Assembly (NCBI RefSeq): GCF_001692325.1
Contig: NZ_LXKN01000070.1
Span: 62,001 to 126,000, forward strand
Source: Rhizobium sp. AC27/96
GTDB lineage: Bacteria; Pseudomonadota; Alphaproteobacteria; Rhizobiales; Rhizobiaceae
Direction: 5' to 3'
Length of the DNA: 64,000 nt
In this document: positions 16,680-24,666 of the stretch, piece after piece
Layout: the number at the start of each line of letters is the position of its first letter
Numbering within the stretch: the first letter of the stretch is position 1
Translations under genes and position numbers: made by a program
Notes under the pieces: model-generated
What the model saw: only the letters and a program-made list of their open reading frames with translations
What the model was told of the DNA's origin: nothing
Database searches by the model: none

Positions 16680-17573
16680 TCAGCCGTGCTTGCGGAACCA
16701 GTTGTGAAGGTAGTCCACAAAGATGCGCACTTTGGCAGGGAGATAGCGGCGATGCGGGTAGACCGCATAGATGCCGCGATCCGTCGGCAGATAGTCGTTG
16801 AACAGCGTCAGCAACTGCCCGCTTTCGATCGCCTTGCGGCCGATGAAGTCCGGAACAACGGCAATGCCGAGATCGGACAAGGCAGCGCGCAGGGTCGCGT
16901 GCGGGCTGTTGACTTCAAGTGTGCCGTTGATGGCGACGTTGAAGGTAGTGCTATCGGCATCGACGAAGCGAATGCTGCCTTGCGAGCGAGTGTTGGTGTC
17001 GATGATGAAAGGCACGCGGGTCAGATCGGTCGGATGTTCCAGCGTCGGATAGCGATCGAGGAATTCCCGGGTTGCGCAAAGATGCACACGGAAATCCGAA
17101 ATCTTGCGGGCGATCATGCCGGAATCCTCAAGCTTGGTGATGCGCACGGCCACATCGAAGCCTTCCTCGATCAGATCCACGAAACGGTCGTCGGCAGCGA
17201 TTTCGAGAGAGAGGTCGGGATTTTCCTTGGCAAAGTCGATCAGCGACTGCCCGACTTCGGCATCGACGAAGGTGCGTGGCACCGAAACGCGCAGTCGTCC
17301 TTTAAGTTGCTGGTTGTTTTCGCGCACGAGGTCGGCAAGATTGTCGATCTCCTTCAGGATGTCGGAGGCGGTGCGATAATAGGTATGGCCGGCCTCGGTC
17401 ATGGAGAATTGACGGGTGGTACGGTTGAGTAGCAGCGCACCGAGCTCGTCTTCAAGCTCGCGGACATATTTCGAGAGCAGGGCCTTGGAGCGCCCGGTCT
17501 TGCGAGCCGCCGCCGAAAACCCCTCGGCTTCCACCACGTCGATAAAGGCGCGAATCCGGGTCAGCGTATCCAT
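16680..17573 (-). CDS. LysR-family transcriptional regulator
   Basis: A 297-residue DNA-binding regulator. The N-terminal winged helix-turn-helix runs through residues ~1-60 (TRIRAFIDVVEAEGFSAAARKTGRSKALLSKYVRELEDELGALLLNRTTRQ), followed by a linker helix and the substrate-binding domain from ~90. The YLPTDRGIYAVYPHRRYLPAKVRIFVDYL tail places it in the CrgA/DsdC-like branch common in proteobacteria. GGGAGG before ATG 17573 sets the start. It is divergent from the ornithine decarboxylase leader region; whether it regulates that gene or the metal genes downstream is unknown. Confidence 0.9.
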   Translation of the reverse strand: MDTLTRIRAFIDVVEAEGFSAAARKTGRSKALLSKYVRELEDELGALLLNRTTRQFSMTEAGHTYYRTASDILKEIDNLADLVRENNQQLKGRLRVSVPRTFVDAEVGQSLIDFAKENPDLSLEIAADDRFVDLIEEGFDVAVRITKLEDSGMIARKISDFRVHLCATREFLDRYPTLEHPTDLTRVPFIIDTNTRSQGSIRFVDADSTTFNVAINGTLEVNSPHATLRAALSDLGIAVVPDFIGRKAIESGQLLTLFNDYLPTDRGIYAVYPHRRYLPAKVRIFVDYLHNWFRKHG

Positions 17574-17642
17574 GGTGAAACCTCCCGTTAACTGTTTCCG
17601 GATGTTGAACAAAACGCGCTGATTTGTTCAATTATTTTTTTA

Positions 17643-18102
17643 GGGCACGGGCGAAAAAAATTCTTGATTGTTACGGCGAATGTACCTATTTCCGGATCAG
17701 CCCAAAGTCGCACGTGCCCGTGGGTGTCCGCCGATCCTCGATGTGGTGAGAAAATCGGTAAGGTACCTGGAACTAACCCCTCCAGTCGCTATTTCGGCCA
17801 ACCGAAAAATGCGAGGACATCTAAAGCAACGACGGTGCGGGCCTTTTTGTTCTCTCCCGGCTTTCCATCAGCCGGGGTTACTGAAGAGGCACACCTTCAT
17901 TGCCGGAAGTGCGGTTGGGATACTCCCTCCAATCCATGGCAGACAAAGCGAATTAGCGCCGCTTGCGGCACTGGTTCATCATCCGCGCTTCGCGCATTTG
18001 CACGGTACCGGGGTCTCCACCGGCTGGTTCCTGAGCGAATGAGCGTCGCCCTTTGTCCTCTGGGTCTTTCCCCGGAGTTTTTGGAATTGAAAGGGAATTG
18101 AC
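17643..18102 (+). promoter_or_regulatory. Ornithine decarboxylase leader, candidate speF RNA motif
   Basis: A ~460-base region without a conventional gene precedes the decarboxylase. Alphaproteobacterial ornithine decarboxylase genes are known to carry a long conserved structured leader, the speF RNA motif, and position and host fit. Visible structure: GGGCACG at 17643-17649 can pair with CGTGCCC at 17713-17719; CCCGGC at 17856-17861 pairs with GCCGGG at 17871-17876; GCCGCTTGCGGC (~17958) and GCGCTTCGCGC (~17985) are tight hairpins. Small reading frames overlap it (see separate entries). I have not matched it to a covariance model. Confidence 0.6.
18039..18101 (+). CDS. Candidate leader peptide upstream of ornithine decarboxylase
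   Basis: A 20-codon frame (starts MSVALCPL, ends ELKGN) whose TGA at 18099-18101 lies one base before the decarboxylase ATG at 18103. Its own ATG overlaps the TGA (18040-18042) of another open frame in the leader, as ATGA. The decarboxylase Shine-Dalgarno (AAGGGA, 18091-18096) lies inside this frame, so translating it would affect initiation of the decarboxylase. Its own Shine-Dalgarno is poor. It may be real or only a consequence of the conserved RNA; no homolog is recognised. Confidence 0.35.
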   Translation: MSVALCPLGLSPEFLELKGN

Positions 18103-19236
18103 ATGACCACGCAGCGTATTCGCGACTTTCTCGCTACCCGACGTCCGGACGGTCCTTGCCTGGTGGTCGATCTCGATGTCGTCCGCGATAACTTCCGTGC
18201 CTTCCGTCATGCCATGCCGGACAGCGCCATCTATTATGCCGTCAAGGCCAACCCGGCTCCGGAAGTTCTGCGCCTCCTCGCAAGCCTCGGCTCCAACTTC
18301 GATTGCGCGTCCGTCGCTGAAATCGAAATGGCGCTCGACGCCGGTGCGACCGCTGCCCGCATCTCCTTCGGCAACACGATCAAGAAGGAGCGTGATATCG
18401 CTCGTGCGCATGCGCTCGGCATCAACCTCTTCGCCGTCGACAGCCACGAGGAAGTCGAGAAGATTTCCCGTGCCGCCCCCGGCGCTCGCGTGTTCTGCCG
18501 TGTCCTGACGGATGGTGAAGGTGCGGAATGGCCGCTGTCGCGCAAGTTCGGCTGCGTTCCGCAGATGGCTGTCGACGTTCTCGTCTACGCCCATCAGCTG
18601 GGTCTGGAATCCTACGGCGTGTCTTTCCATGTCGGCTCGCAGATGACCAAGGTCGACGCCTGGGACGCTGCTCTTGCCGATGCCAAGCGCGTTTTCGTCT
18701 CGCTGGCCAAGCAGGGCATCCACCTGCAGATGGTCAACATGGGCGGTGGTTTTCCAACCAAGTATCTGCGCGACGTTCCGTCGGCTGAAGCCTATGGCAA
18801 GGCGATCTTTGCGTCTCTGCGCGCCCATTTCGGCAACCAGATCCCGCACACGATCATCGAGCCGGGCCGCGGCATGGTCGGCAATGCCGGTGTGATCAAG
18901 GCTGAAGTCGTCCTGATTTCGAAGAAGTCGGACAATGATGCCGCTCGCTGGGTGTTCCTCGACATCGGCAAGTTCGGCGGTCTGGCCGAAACCATGGACG
19001 AGGCGATCCGCTACCCGATCCGCACGGAGCGCGACGGCGATGAGATGGAAGCCTGCGTGATTGCCGGCCCGACCTGCGATTCGGCTGACGTGCTCTATGA
19101 AAAGAACCTCTATCCGCTGCCAGTGACGCTCACCATTGGCGACGAGGTCCTGATCGAAGGCACCGGCGCCTATACGACGACCTATTCGGCTGTTGCCTTC
19201 AACGGTTTCGACCCGCTGAAGGCCTACATTATCTAA
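18103..19236 (+). CDS. Ornithine decarboxylase (PLP fold-type III)
   Basis: Decarboxylates L-ornithine (possibly also lysine) to putrescine, the entry to polyamine synthesis. The 377-residue eukaryotic-like fold III enzyme has the PLP lysine at 48 (YYAVKANPAPE), His176 in FHVGSQ, the phosphate-binding GGGFP (~214) and EPGRG (253-257), and the catalytic cysteine 325 in GPTCDSADVLYE, which is contributed across the dimer. The last motif distinguishes decarboxylases acting on ornithine or lysine from diaminopimelate decarboxylase. Expression is probably set post-transcriptionally by the long leader. Confidence 0.93.
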   Translation: MTTQRIRDFLATRRPDGPCLVVDLDVVRDNFRAFRHAMPDSAIYYAVKANPAPEVLRLLASLGSNFDCASVAEIEMALDAGATAARISFGNTIKKERDIARAHALGINLFAVDSHEEVEKISRAAPGARVFCRVLTDGEGAEWPLSRKFGCVPQMAVDVLVYAHQLGLESYGVSFHVGSQMTKVDAWDAALADAKRVFVSLAKQGIHLQMVNMGGGFPTKYLRDVPSAEAYGKAIFASLRAHFGNQIPHTIIEPGRGMVGNAGVIKAEVVLISKKSDNDAARWVFLDIGKFGGLAETMDEAIRYPIRTERDGDEMEACVIAGPTCDSADVLYEKNLYPLPVTLTIGDEVLIEGTGAYTTTYSAVAFNGFDPLKAYII

Positions 19237-19284
19237 GGCATGCATCCCGAAAAGTGCGAAGCGGTTTTCGGATAAGATCGTGCC
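19237..19284. repeat. Rhizobial REP-like palindrome
   Basis: A palindromic unit beginning GGCATGCATCCCGAAAAGTG and ending AAGATCGTGCC. CCGAAAA at 19247-19253 pairs with TTTTCGG at 19265-19271, with outer arms GGCA/TGCC. Elements of this wording are scattered between genes in Rhizobium genomes. Here it directly follows the decarboxylase stop codon and may stabilise or end the transcript. Confidence 0.7.
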
Positions 19285-19405
19285 AAGGAAAAATCTCAGC
19301 GCTGGCTGAGATCCGACTTCGCCGACCCCGTATTCAGCCGGGGCGGCACTCTCACAATTATTTGTCACCACCGCTGATAACGGTATTGGGCAACGGGAGG
19401 CCAAG

Positions 19406-19996
19406 ATGGCCGCTGTTCTTGATTCTGTCCGCGCATTCTTTGCGCCCACAACTTTCACCCTCGACCTGGAAAACGCAGGCGATGTCGTCGCGCGCGAAAA
19501 TCTGCTGGATCGCGCGATGGGCGCCGACCGCCGCAAGAAGTCGTCCGAAAAGCTGCGCCACGGCCGCGTTCCCGCCGAAGGCTTGGCGCTGGTCGCCCGC
19601 GACCGCGCCGGCCACGTCGTCGGCACCGTTCGCCTTTGGAATGTCGAGGCCGGCGTCGATCGCGAGACCCGCCCGGTCGATGCGCTATTGCTCGGTCCTC
19701 TGGCCGTCGATCCTGCCTATGAAGGCAAGGGCATGGGCTCGGCGCTGATGCGCGCCGCCGTCCTGGAAGCCAAGAAGCGCGGCCATGGCGCCATTCTGCT
19801 GGTCGGTGATGCGCCTTACTATGAGCGTTTCGGCTTCTTTGCCGAGAAGACCCGCCATCTGGTGATGCCGGGCCCGTTCCAGCGGGAGCGTTTCCTTGCG
19901 CTTGAGCTCAAGGAAGGCTGGCTCAGTGGCGCCGCCGGTATGGTCGTTGCCTGCGGCCGAAAGCTTGCCCAGCCGCCGATATCAAAGGCTGCCTAA
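19406..19996 (+). CDS. GNAT family N-acetyltransferase
   Basis: A 196-residue acetyltransferase of the GNAT superfamily (YhbS-like). The acetyl-CoA-binding motif A is LLLGPLAVDPAYEGKGMGSALMRAAVLEAKKRGHGAILLVGDAPYYERFGF, split here as LGPLAVDPAYEGKGMGSALM near residues 95-114 with the Q/R-x-x-G-x-G/A pyrophosphate loop (EGKGMG), then GDAPYYERFGF near 135. GGGAGG precedes the ATG. It is monocistronic after the decarboxylase. The acceptor molecule is unknown; polyamines are one guess from its neighbour, but nothing in the sequence shows it. Confidence 0.88.
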   Translation: MAAVLDSVRAFFAPTTFTLDLENAGDVVARENLLDRAMGADRRKKSSEKLRHGRVPAEGLALVARDRAGHVVGTVRLWNVEAGVDRETRPVDALLLGPLAVDPAYEGKGMGSALMRAAVLEAKKRGHGAILLVGDAPYYERFGFFAEKTRHLVMPGPFQRERFLALELKEGWLSGAAGMVVACGRKLAQPPISKAA

Positions 19997-20077
19997 AGGC
20001 TTTGCCTTCGCTCCAAATGGGCGAGGGCACTCCTAATTCTCGTTGAATTCGCTATGCCGCTACATACGGGCGGAACG

Positions 20078-20893
20078 CTAGATGTTCTGATCCATCGTCT
20101 CGGCCGGAATTTCGTCGGCGGGATGAATGCGAACGACGACAGCGGGCACGCCGGCAACGGTGCAATGGGGCGGTACGGCTTTCACCACGACACTACCCGC
20201 CGCGACCTTGCTGAAGGCGCCGACTTCGATATTGCCGAGGATTTTTGCGCCGGCGCCGATCATCACGCCGTGGCGGATCTTCGGATGCCGGTCGCCGCTC
20301 TCCTTGCCCGTTCCCCCAAGCGTCACGTTCTGCAGTATGGAGACTTCATCCTCGATCACGGCCGTCTCGCCGATGACGATGCCGGAGCCATGATCCAGCA
20401 TGATCGAGGAGCCGATCCTGGCGGCCGGATGAATATCCGGGCCGAAGACAAGCGAGACAAGATTGGAAAGCCAGCTGGCGATTTCCGGACGGCCCTCGGT
20501 CCAGAGCGCATGGGCGATACGGTGGGTCTGCAGGGCGTGAAAGCCCTTCAGGTTCAACAGCGCGTGCAGATAGGTCGTGCAGGCGGGGTCGCGGGTGCGT
20601 ACCGCGATGAGGTCGGCTTCGGTCGCCTGCAGGATTGCGGCGTGCCGCGTCAATACGCCTGATAGCAGCGAAAGCAGTTCGTCGTGCTCGATCCGGACGA
20701 CGCAAAGCCGGGCGGTGAGCACATTGGCGAGGCTCTCGGCATTCGAGCGGCTGGCAAGGATCTGTGCCTGCAAAAGCGGGCCGAGCGTCGGCTCACGCCT
20801 GGCGAGTTCGGCAGCTTCCCGGCGGATCACATCCCAGACGCTTTCGGCTGATACAGGTGTATTTCCGACGATTGCCGATCCTGACTGGGGCAT
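20078..20893 (-). CDS. cysE: Serine O-acetyltransferase
   Basis: Makes O-acetylserine from serine and acetyl-CoA, the first step of cysteine synthesis. The 271-residue protein has the N-terminal helical SATase domain (VWDVIRREAAELARREPTLGPLLQAQIL) and a left-handed beta-helix acyltransferase domain with hexapeptide repeats (~150-230: DIHPAARIGSSIMLDHGSGIVIGETAVI, IGAGAKILGNIEVG). The catalytic LDHGSG histidine and DPACTTYLHALLNLKGFHALQTHRIAH element are present. The short C-terminal tail ending ETMDQNI fits the tail that binds cysteine synthase. AGGATC precedes the ATG. Confidence 0.94.
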   Translation of the reverse strand: MPQSGSAIVGNTPVSAESVWDVIRREAAELARREPTLGPLLQAQILASRSNAESLANVLTARLCVVRIEHDELLSLLSGVLTRHAAILQATEADLIAVRTRDPACTTYLHALLNLKGFHALQTHRIAHALWTEGRPEIASWLSNLVSLVFGPDIHPAARIGSSIMLDHGSGIVIGETAVIEDEVSILQNVTLGGTGKESGDRHPKIRHGVMIGAGAKILGNIEVGAFSKVAAGSVVVKAVPPHCTVAGVPAVVVRIHPADEIPAETMDQNI

Positions 20894-20909
20894 GATCCTG
20901 TCTTTCTCT

Positions 20910-21899
20910 TCAACCGGAGACGTCGACGACGCCGCAATCGCCGGCTTCGGAGGCGAAGGCCAGCAATTTGCCGGACTTGCTCCAGCTCATGGATGTGATT
21001 GCACCCTTGCCCGGCCGGCGCAAGAGCGCTTCCTTGGCGTCACCGAGGCGGACCGCGAGGATCATGCCGTCGATGAAGCCGATGGCGAGGATATCCTCGG
21101 CGGGATGGAACTTCACGCAAGTGGCCATGATGTTGGCGCGGCTGCCGAGTTCGAGCGGTGCTTTGCCCATCGGGCCGTCCTTGCCCTGGAAGGGCCAGAC
21201 GATTGCGGCCGGTGCGCCTGACGAGGCGAGCCACTTGCCCTTTGCCGACCAGGACAGGGATTTCACCTTGGCGGGATAGCCCGTCATGCGCATGTGCCGG
21301 GCTTCGGTGCCCGCTTTGACATCCAGCTTCCAGCCGTGCAGGGCGTTTTCCTGCATGGTGGTGACGATGAACTGGCCGTCCGGCGAGAAGGTGACGGCGT
21401 TATGCGCGCCCTTCCATTCCAGATTGATCGGCTGTGCGCTCATGCCGACCCAGTGCAGCGATACGCCATTGTAGCGGGCGGCGGCGATACGCAGGCCCTT
21501 GGGCGCAAACGCTATGCCTTCGACGGTGCGTTCTTCCGCGAATTCCTTCGTCGTGCTGTCGGACAGTCGCACGAACGTGCTCTTGCCGTAGGAATAGGCG
21601 ACCGCACCCTGCGGACCTGCGGCGATCTGCGCGATCCATTTGCGCGGAGCTTCGGCCAGGAGTGTGGCGCTACCATCGGCTGCGATGCGCAGAACCTTGC
21701 CATCTTCGCCGCCTGAAATCAGGCTTTCGCTATAGGGATCGCGAATGCAGGTGAGCATGCCCTGATGGGCTTCGGTCACCTTGTCTCCACCTTCCAGACG
21801 ATGGATTGCGCCGGCGGCGCTGGCGAAGAAGGGGGTGTCACCTAAAAATTCGACGGCCAGAACGTGGCCGTCGATATCAAGCGGAGCAACAGTCGGCAT
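20910..21899 (-). CDS. WD40 repeat protein coupled to zinc GTPase gene
   Basis: A 329-residue cytoplasmic protein built from WD40/beta-propeller repeats: segments such as AVEFLGDTPFFASAAGAIHRL, VTFSPDGQFIVTTMQENALHGWKL, SLSWSAKGKWLASSGAPAAIVWPF, and SMSWSKSGKLLAFASEAGDCGVVDV spaced ~40 residues apart. No signal peptide or enzyme motif. Its ATG overlaps the stop of the CobW-family GTPase gene (TGATG), so the two proteins are made together. Such pairs recur in rhizobial genomes; the propeller may be a docking partner for metal delivery, but this is inference. Confidence 0.85.
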   Translation of the reverse strand: MPTVAPLDIDGHVLAVEFLGDTPFFASAAGAIHRLEGGDKVTEAHQGMLTCIRDPYSESLISGGEDGKVLRIAADGSATLLAEAPRKWIAQIAAGPQGAVAYSYGKSTFVRLSDSTTKEFAEERTVEGIAFAPKGLRIAAARYNGVSLHWVGMSAQPINLEWKGAHNAVTFSPDGQFIVTTMQENALHGWKLDVKAGTEARHMRMTGYPAKVKSLSWSAKGKWLASSGAPAAIVWPFQGKDGPMGKAPLELGSRANIMATCVKFHPAEDILAIGFIDGMILAVRLGDAKEALLRRPGKGAITSMSWSKSGKLLAFASEAGDCGVVDVSG

Positions 21900-23017
21900 C
21901 AGGCGGACGCCTCGCAGGCTTTGAAGCTTGCTTCGAGCTTTTCGCGGTCGAGATCGCGGCCGATGAAGACCAGACGGCTTTCATGCTTTTCGCCATCCTT
22001 CCAGGGACGCTGGTGATCGCCTTCGATGATCATGTGCACGCCCTGAACGACATAACGTTCCGGATCATCCTTGAAGGCGATGATGCCCTTGAGACGCAGG
22101 ATGCTCGGCCCCTGGGTCTGCGTGACCTTCTGGATCCATGCGAAGAACCGCTCCGCGATCATTTCACCGCCGCGCAGCGACACCGACTGCACGGTCACGT
22201 CATGGATGGGCGACGGAGCGTGGTGGTGATGGTCATGCCCGTGATCATGATCATGATCATGGTGGTGATCGTGGTCGTGGTCGTGGTCATGATGATGGTG
22301 ATCATGGCCGTGATGGTCGTGATCGCAATCCGGGCCGCAGACATGATCGTCATGGCTCTGGTCGAGGAAATGCGGATCGTTTTCGAGTGCACGCTCCAGA
22401 TTGAAGGCACCCTGGTTCAGCACGCGGGCAAGGTCGACGCCGGAGCGGGTCGTCTTGTAGACGCGGGCGGCCGGGTTGATGGCGCGCACGATGTCCTCGA
22501 TCTGCGCCAGCTCTGCCGGCGATACGAGATCGGACTTGTTGATGACGACGACGTCGGCAAAGGCGATCTGGTCTTCGGCCTCGCGGCTGTCCTTCAGGCG
22601 CAGCGGCAGGTGCTTGGCGTCGACCAGCGCGACGACGGCGTCGAGTTCCGTCTTGGTGCGAACATCGTCGTCCATGAAGAAGGTCTGGGCAACGGGAACC
22701 GGATCGGCAAGGCCCGTCGTTTCGACGATGATGCCGTCAAAGCGGCCGGGGCGGCGCATCAGTCCTTCAACGACGCGGATCAAGTCGCCGCGGACGGTGC
22801 AGCAGACGCAGCCGTTGTTCATTTCGTAGATTTCTTCGTCCGACTCGACGATCAGGTCGTTGTCGATGCCGATTTCGCCGAATTCATTGACGATGACGGC
22901 GTATTTCTTGCCGTGGTTTTCGGAGAGAATGCGATTGAGCAGGGTCGTCTTGCCGGCACCGAGATAGCCGGTGAGAACGGTAACGGGAACGGGCTTTTGC
23001 GTGGCTGTTTCGGTCAT
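21899..23017 (-). CDS. CobW/COG0523 family zinc-binding GTPase with His-rich insert
   Basis: A 372-residue G3E GTPase, probably a zinc metallochaperone (ZigA/YciC type) that feeds Zn to enzymes under starvation. Walker A GYLGAGKT at residues 17-24, the metal motif CVCC at 70-73, ETTGLADP switch at ~99-106 and the guanine motif NKSD at 160-163 are present. Residues ~222-266 are an extreme His/Asp repeat (HDH units) with an added CGPDC, a metal buffer or loading region. The C-terminal CobW_C domain follows (RLKGIIAFKDDPERYVVQGVH). A candidate Zur box lies ~95 bases upstream. Coupled to the WD40 gene. Confidence 0.92.
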   Translation of the reverse strand: MTETATQKPVPVTVLTGYLGAGKTTLLNRILSENHGKKYAVIVNEFGEIGIDNDLIVESDEEIYEMNNGCVCCTVRGDLIRVVEGLMRRPGRFDGIIVETTGLADPVPVAQTFFMDDDVRTKTELDAVVALVDAKHLPLRLKDSREAEDQIAFADVVVINKSDLVSPAELAQIEDIVRAINPAARVYKTTRSGVDLARVLNQGAFNLERALENDPHFLDQSHDDHVCGPDCDHDHHGHDHHHHDHDHDHDHHHDHDHDHGHDHHHHAPSPIHDVTVQSVSLRGGEMIAERFFAWIQKVTQTQGPSILRLKGIIAFKDDPERYVVQGVHMIIEGDHQRPWKDGEKHESRLVFIGRDLDREKLEASFKACEASA

Positions 23018-23110
23018 GGGAGCCTCGAAATATGGAAGGTTGCCCCGGGGAGCGGATATTGGTCGGGTTCCATATAAGGAGTTGGAGACGGCAGTTCAAA
23101 GGCTTTTATA

Positions 23111-23125
23111 TGTTATAAGATCACA
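23111..23125 (-). promoter_or_regulatory. Candidate Zur operator upstream of the CobW-family gene
   Basis: TGTTATAAGATCACA reads as a slightly imperfect palindrome close to the TGTTATAnnATAACA-like sequence I recall for alphaproteobacterial Zur. It lies in the 140-base gap between the creatininase stop and the GTPase start, ~95 bases upstream of the latter. The downstream genes are classic zinc-starvation genes, which supports it. The match is from memory and unverified. Confidence 0.5.
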
Positions 23126-23157
23126 TTGGGTTGCGGACGGGCGGAATGGCCTCATCG

Positions 23158-23949
23158 TCAGGTCAGCGTCGATACATCGAAGCTATCGACATCCTGCAAA
23201 AGCTCCACAAGCCCTTTGACCGCATGCGCGATCAGCCTTTCACCCTTTTCCGCCGTTGCCGCCTCGGCATTGCCGGCGACGCCTTGCACGCTCAGGTCGG
23301 ACATCTTCCACCCGAAGGCATGGGGGCCATAGGCGCGAAGATGTTTGAGATCTCGGATGAAATCGGACTGGCGGGACGGAAAGTTTTCCGCGTTCGACAT
23401 GTCGACCTTTTCCGGATGCAGGGCGAGCATGATAGAAGTCTCGATATCGCCGCCGTGGATATCAATGGCCTTGTCGTCCGGTGCGATCAGCCCGTCCGGC
23501 ACGCCGAAGCGGGTCCAGCTGGTGGCGACCGCCAGCATGCCGAAGCGGACGCGGGCTTCGGTCGCGACAATGGTCATCAACGGCGAGTTGCCACCATGGG
23601 CATTCAGCATGACGAATTTGCGGATGCCGAGCTTGTGCATTCGCTCGGCAATGCCGAGCCAGCGTTGAACCGCCTCATCGAAGGCAAGCGATTTCGAACC
23701 GGCGACATCCATGTGCTCGATGGAGTAGCCGACGGGCTCGGCGGCGAGGAAGGTGACGGGCAGATTGGCGGGCAGGGCAGTCTTGAGGCGGGCGACGATG
23801 CCTTCGGCGATCAGTGTATCGGTTTCGAACGGGAGATGAGGCCCGTGTTGCTCATAGGCGCCAAGTGGCAGCACGACGATCCATTTTGCCCGTTCTTCAG
23901 GGGTCAATGTAGCATCATTGTCGTCGAAACATGGCAAAGGATACGCCAT
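23158..23949 (-). CDS. Creatininase family amidohydrolase
   Basis: A 263-residue metal-dependent amidohydrolase of the creatininase/MftE-like family. Metal-ligand motifs are in order: PLGAYEQHGPHLPFETDT (Glu, His, Asp; residues ~28-45), MLNAHGGNSPL (~115) and DIHGGDIETS (~165). No signal peptide, so cytoplasmic. Creatininase itself hydrates creatinine, but most homologs have other amide substrates, so the substrate is unknown here. It is divergent from a MarR regulator gene with an 86-base gap, suggesting that regulator as a candidate controller. Confidence 0.87.
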   Translation of the reverse strand: MAYPLPCFDDNDATLTPEERAKWIVVLPLGAYEQHGPHLPFETDTLIAEGIVARLKTALPANLPVTFLAAEPVGYSIEHMDVAGSKSLAFDEAVQRWLGIAERMHKLGIRKFVMLNAHGGNSPLMTIVATEARVRFGMLAVATSWTRFGVPDGLIAPDDKAIDIHGGDIETSIMLALHPEKVDMSNAENFPSRQSDFIRDLKHLRAYGPHAFGWKMSDLSVQGVAGNAEAATAEKGERLIAHAVKGLVELLQDVDSFDVSTLT

Positions 23950-24035
23950 CTGAGGGTGTGCCTCTTGTTTATGTCAATAACCTGCGCAATGTCATAGCGT
24001 GATGGCGCATCGGCGAAAAGGTCAACGGAATCACG

Positions 24036-24548
24036 ATGGGTAAGAAGAACAAGGTCGGGAAGAAAAGTAAGTCAGGTAAAAAGAAGGATCACCGCGACTA
24101 CACGCTTGCCGATCTGTCGCCGGCATTGACGCAGGCGGCGCGGTCGATGCGCACGGTGATAACACGCAACCTGACGGCAAGCGGTCTTTATGCCGGACAG
24201 GATGGCGTCATTCTTGCCCTGGCGGCAAGTGACGGTCTTCCCGCCGGGTCGCTGGCACAAAAGCTCGGCGTCAAGGCACCGACTATGACGCGCACGATCG
24301 GCCGCATGGAAGCGCAGGGCTTCGTCGAGCGCCGGCCGGATGCCGAAGACGCCCGCCTGACCAAGGTCTATCTGACCGAAACGGGGCGCAACAGCGTAAG
24401 CGAGATCGAAAGTTCGGCTGCCAGCTGTGATGAGCTGGCGACGCGCGGCTTCTCCGAAAAAGACATTCGCTCGCTCGTACGACTGCTCAAGGCGATCGAG
24501 AATAACCTCCAGGCCGGCGATGACGACGAGGATGATGAGGAAATCTGA
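24036..24548 (+). CDS. MarR-family transcriptional regulator
   Basis: A 170-residue winged helix regulator. The core runs from ~25 to 145, with GSLAQKLGVKAPTMTRTIGRMEAQGFVERRPDAEDARLTKVYLTETGR holding the recognition helix and the D-x-R wing. The ends are unusual: an N-terminal tail of Lys/Ser/Gly (GKKNKVGKKSKSGKKKD) and a C-terminal acidic tail (GDDDEDDEEI). The basic tail could strengthen nonspecific DNA binding. It is divergent from the creatininase gene. The ligand is unknown. Confidence 0.9.
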   Translation: MGKKNKVGKKSKSGKKKDHRDYTLADLSPALTQAARSMRTVITRNLTASGLYAGQDGVILALAASDGLPAGSLAQKLGVKAPTMTRTIGRMEAQGFVERRPDAEDARLTKVYLTETGRNSVSEIESSAASCDELATRGFSEKDIRSLVRLLKAIENNLQAGDDDEDDEEI

Positions 24549-24666
24549 AATTCCTCAAGAATTCGAGTTGCGCGGCGCGATTAAACCTTTTAATTAAATA
24601 TTTTAAATTCCGGAATCGTAAAACGACGGAATGAGTATAAAGCTGCGTTTCACGGGGAGGGTGCGC

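Noticed and set aside
17953..19626. 557-codon open frame on the minus strand
   Set aside because: It is antisense to the ornithine decarboxylase gene, whose motifs are complete on the plus strand.
21806..23077. Open frame of low-complexity residues on the plus strand
   Set aside because: Its repetitive residues are the antisense image of the His/Asp tract of the CobW-family gene.
24585..24612. Several TTAA words upstream of the LacI gene, considered as CtrA sites
   Set aside because: Spacings are five or nine bases, not the seven of the CtrA consensus.
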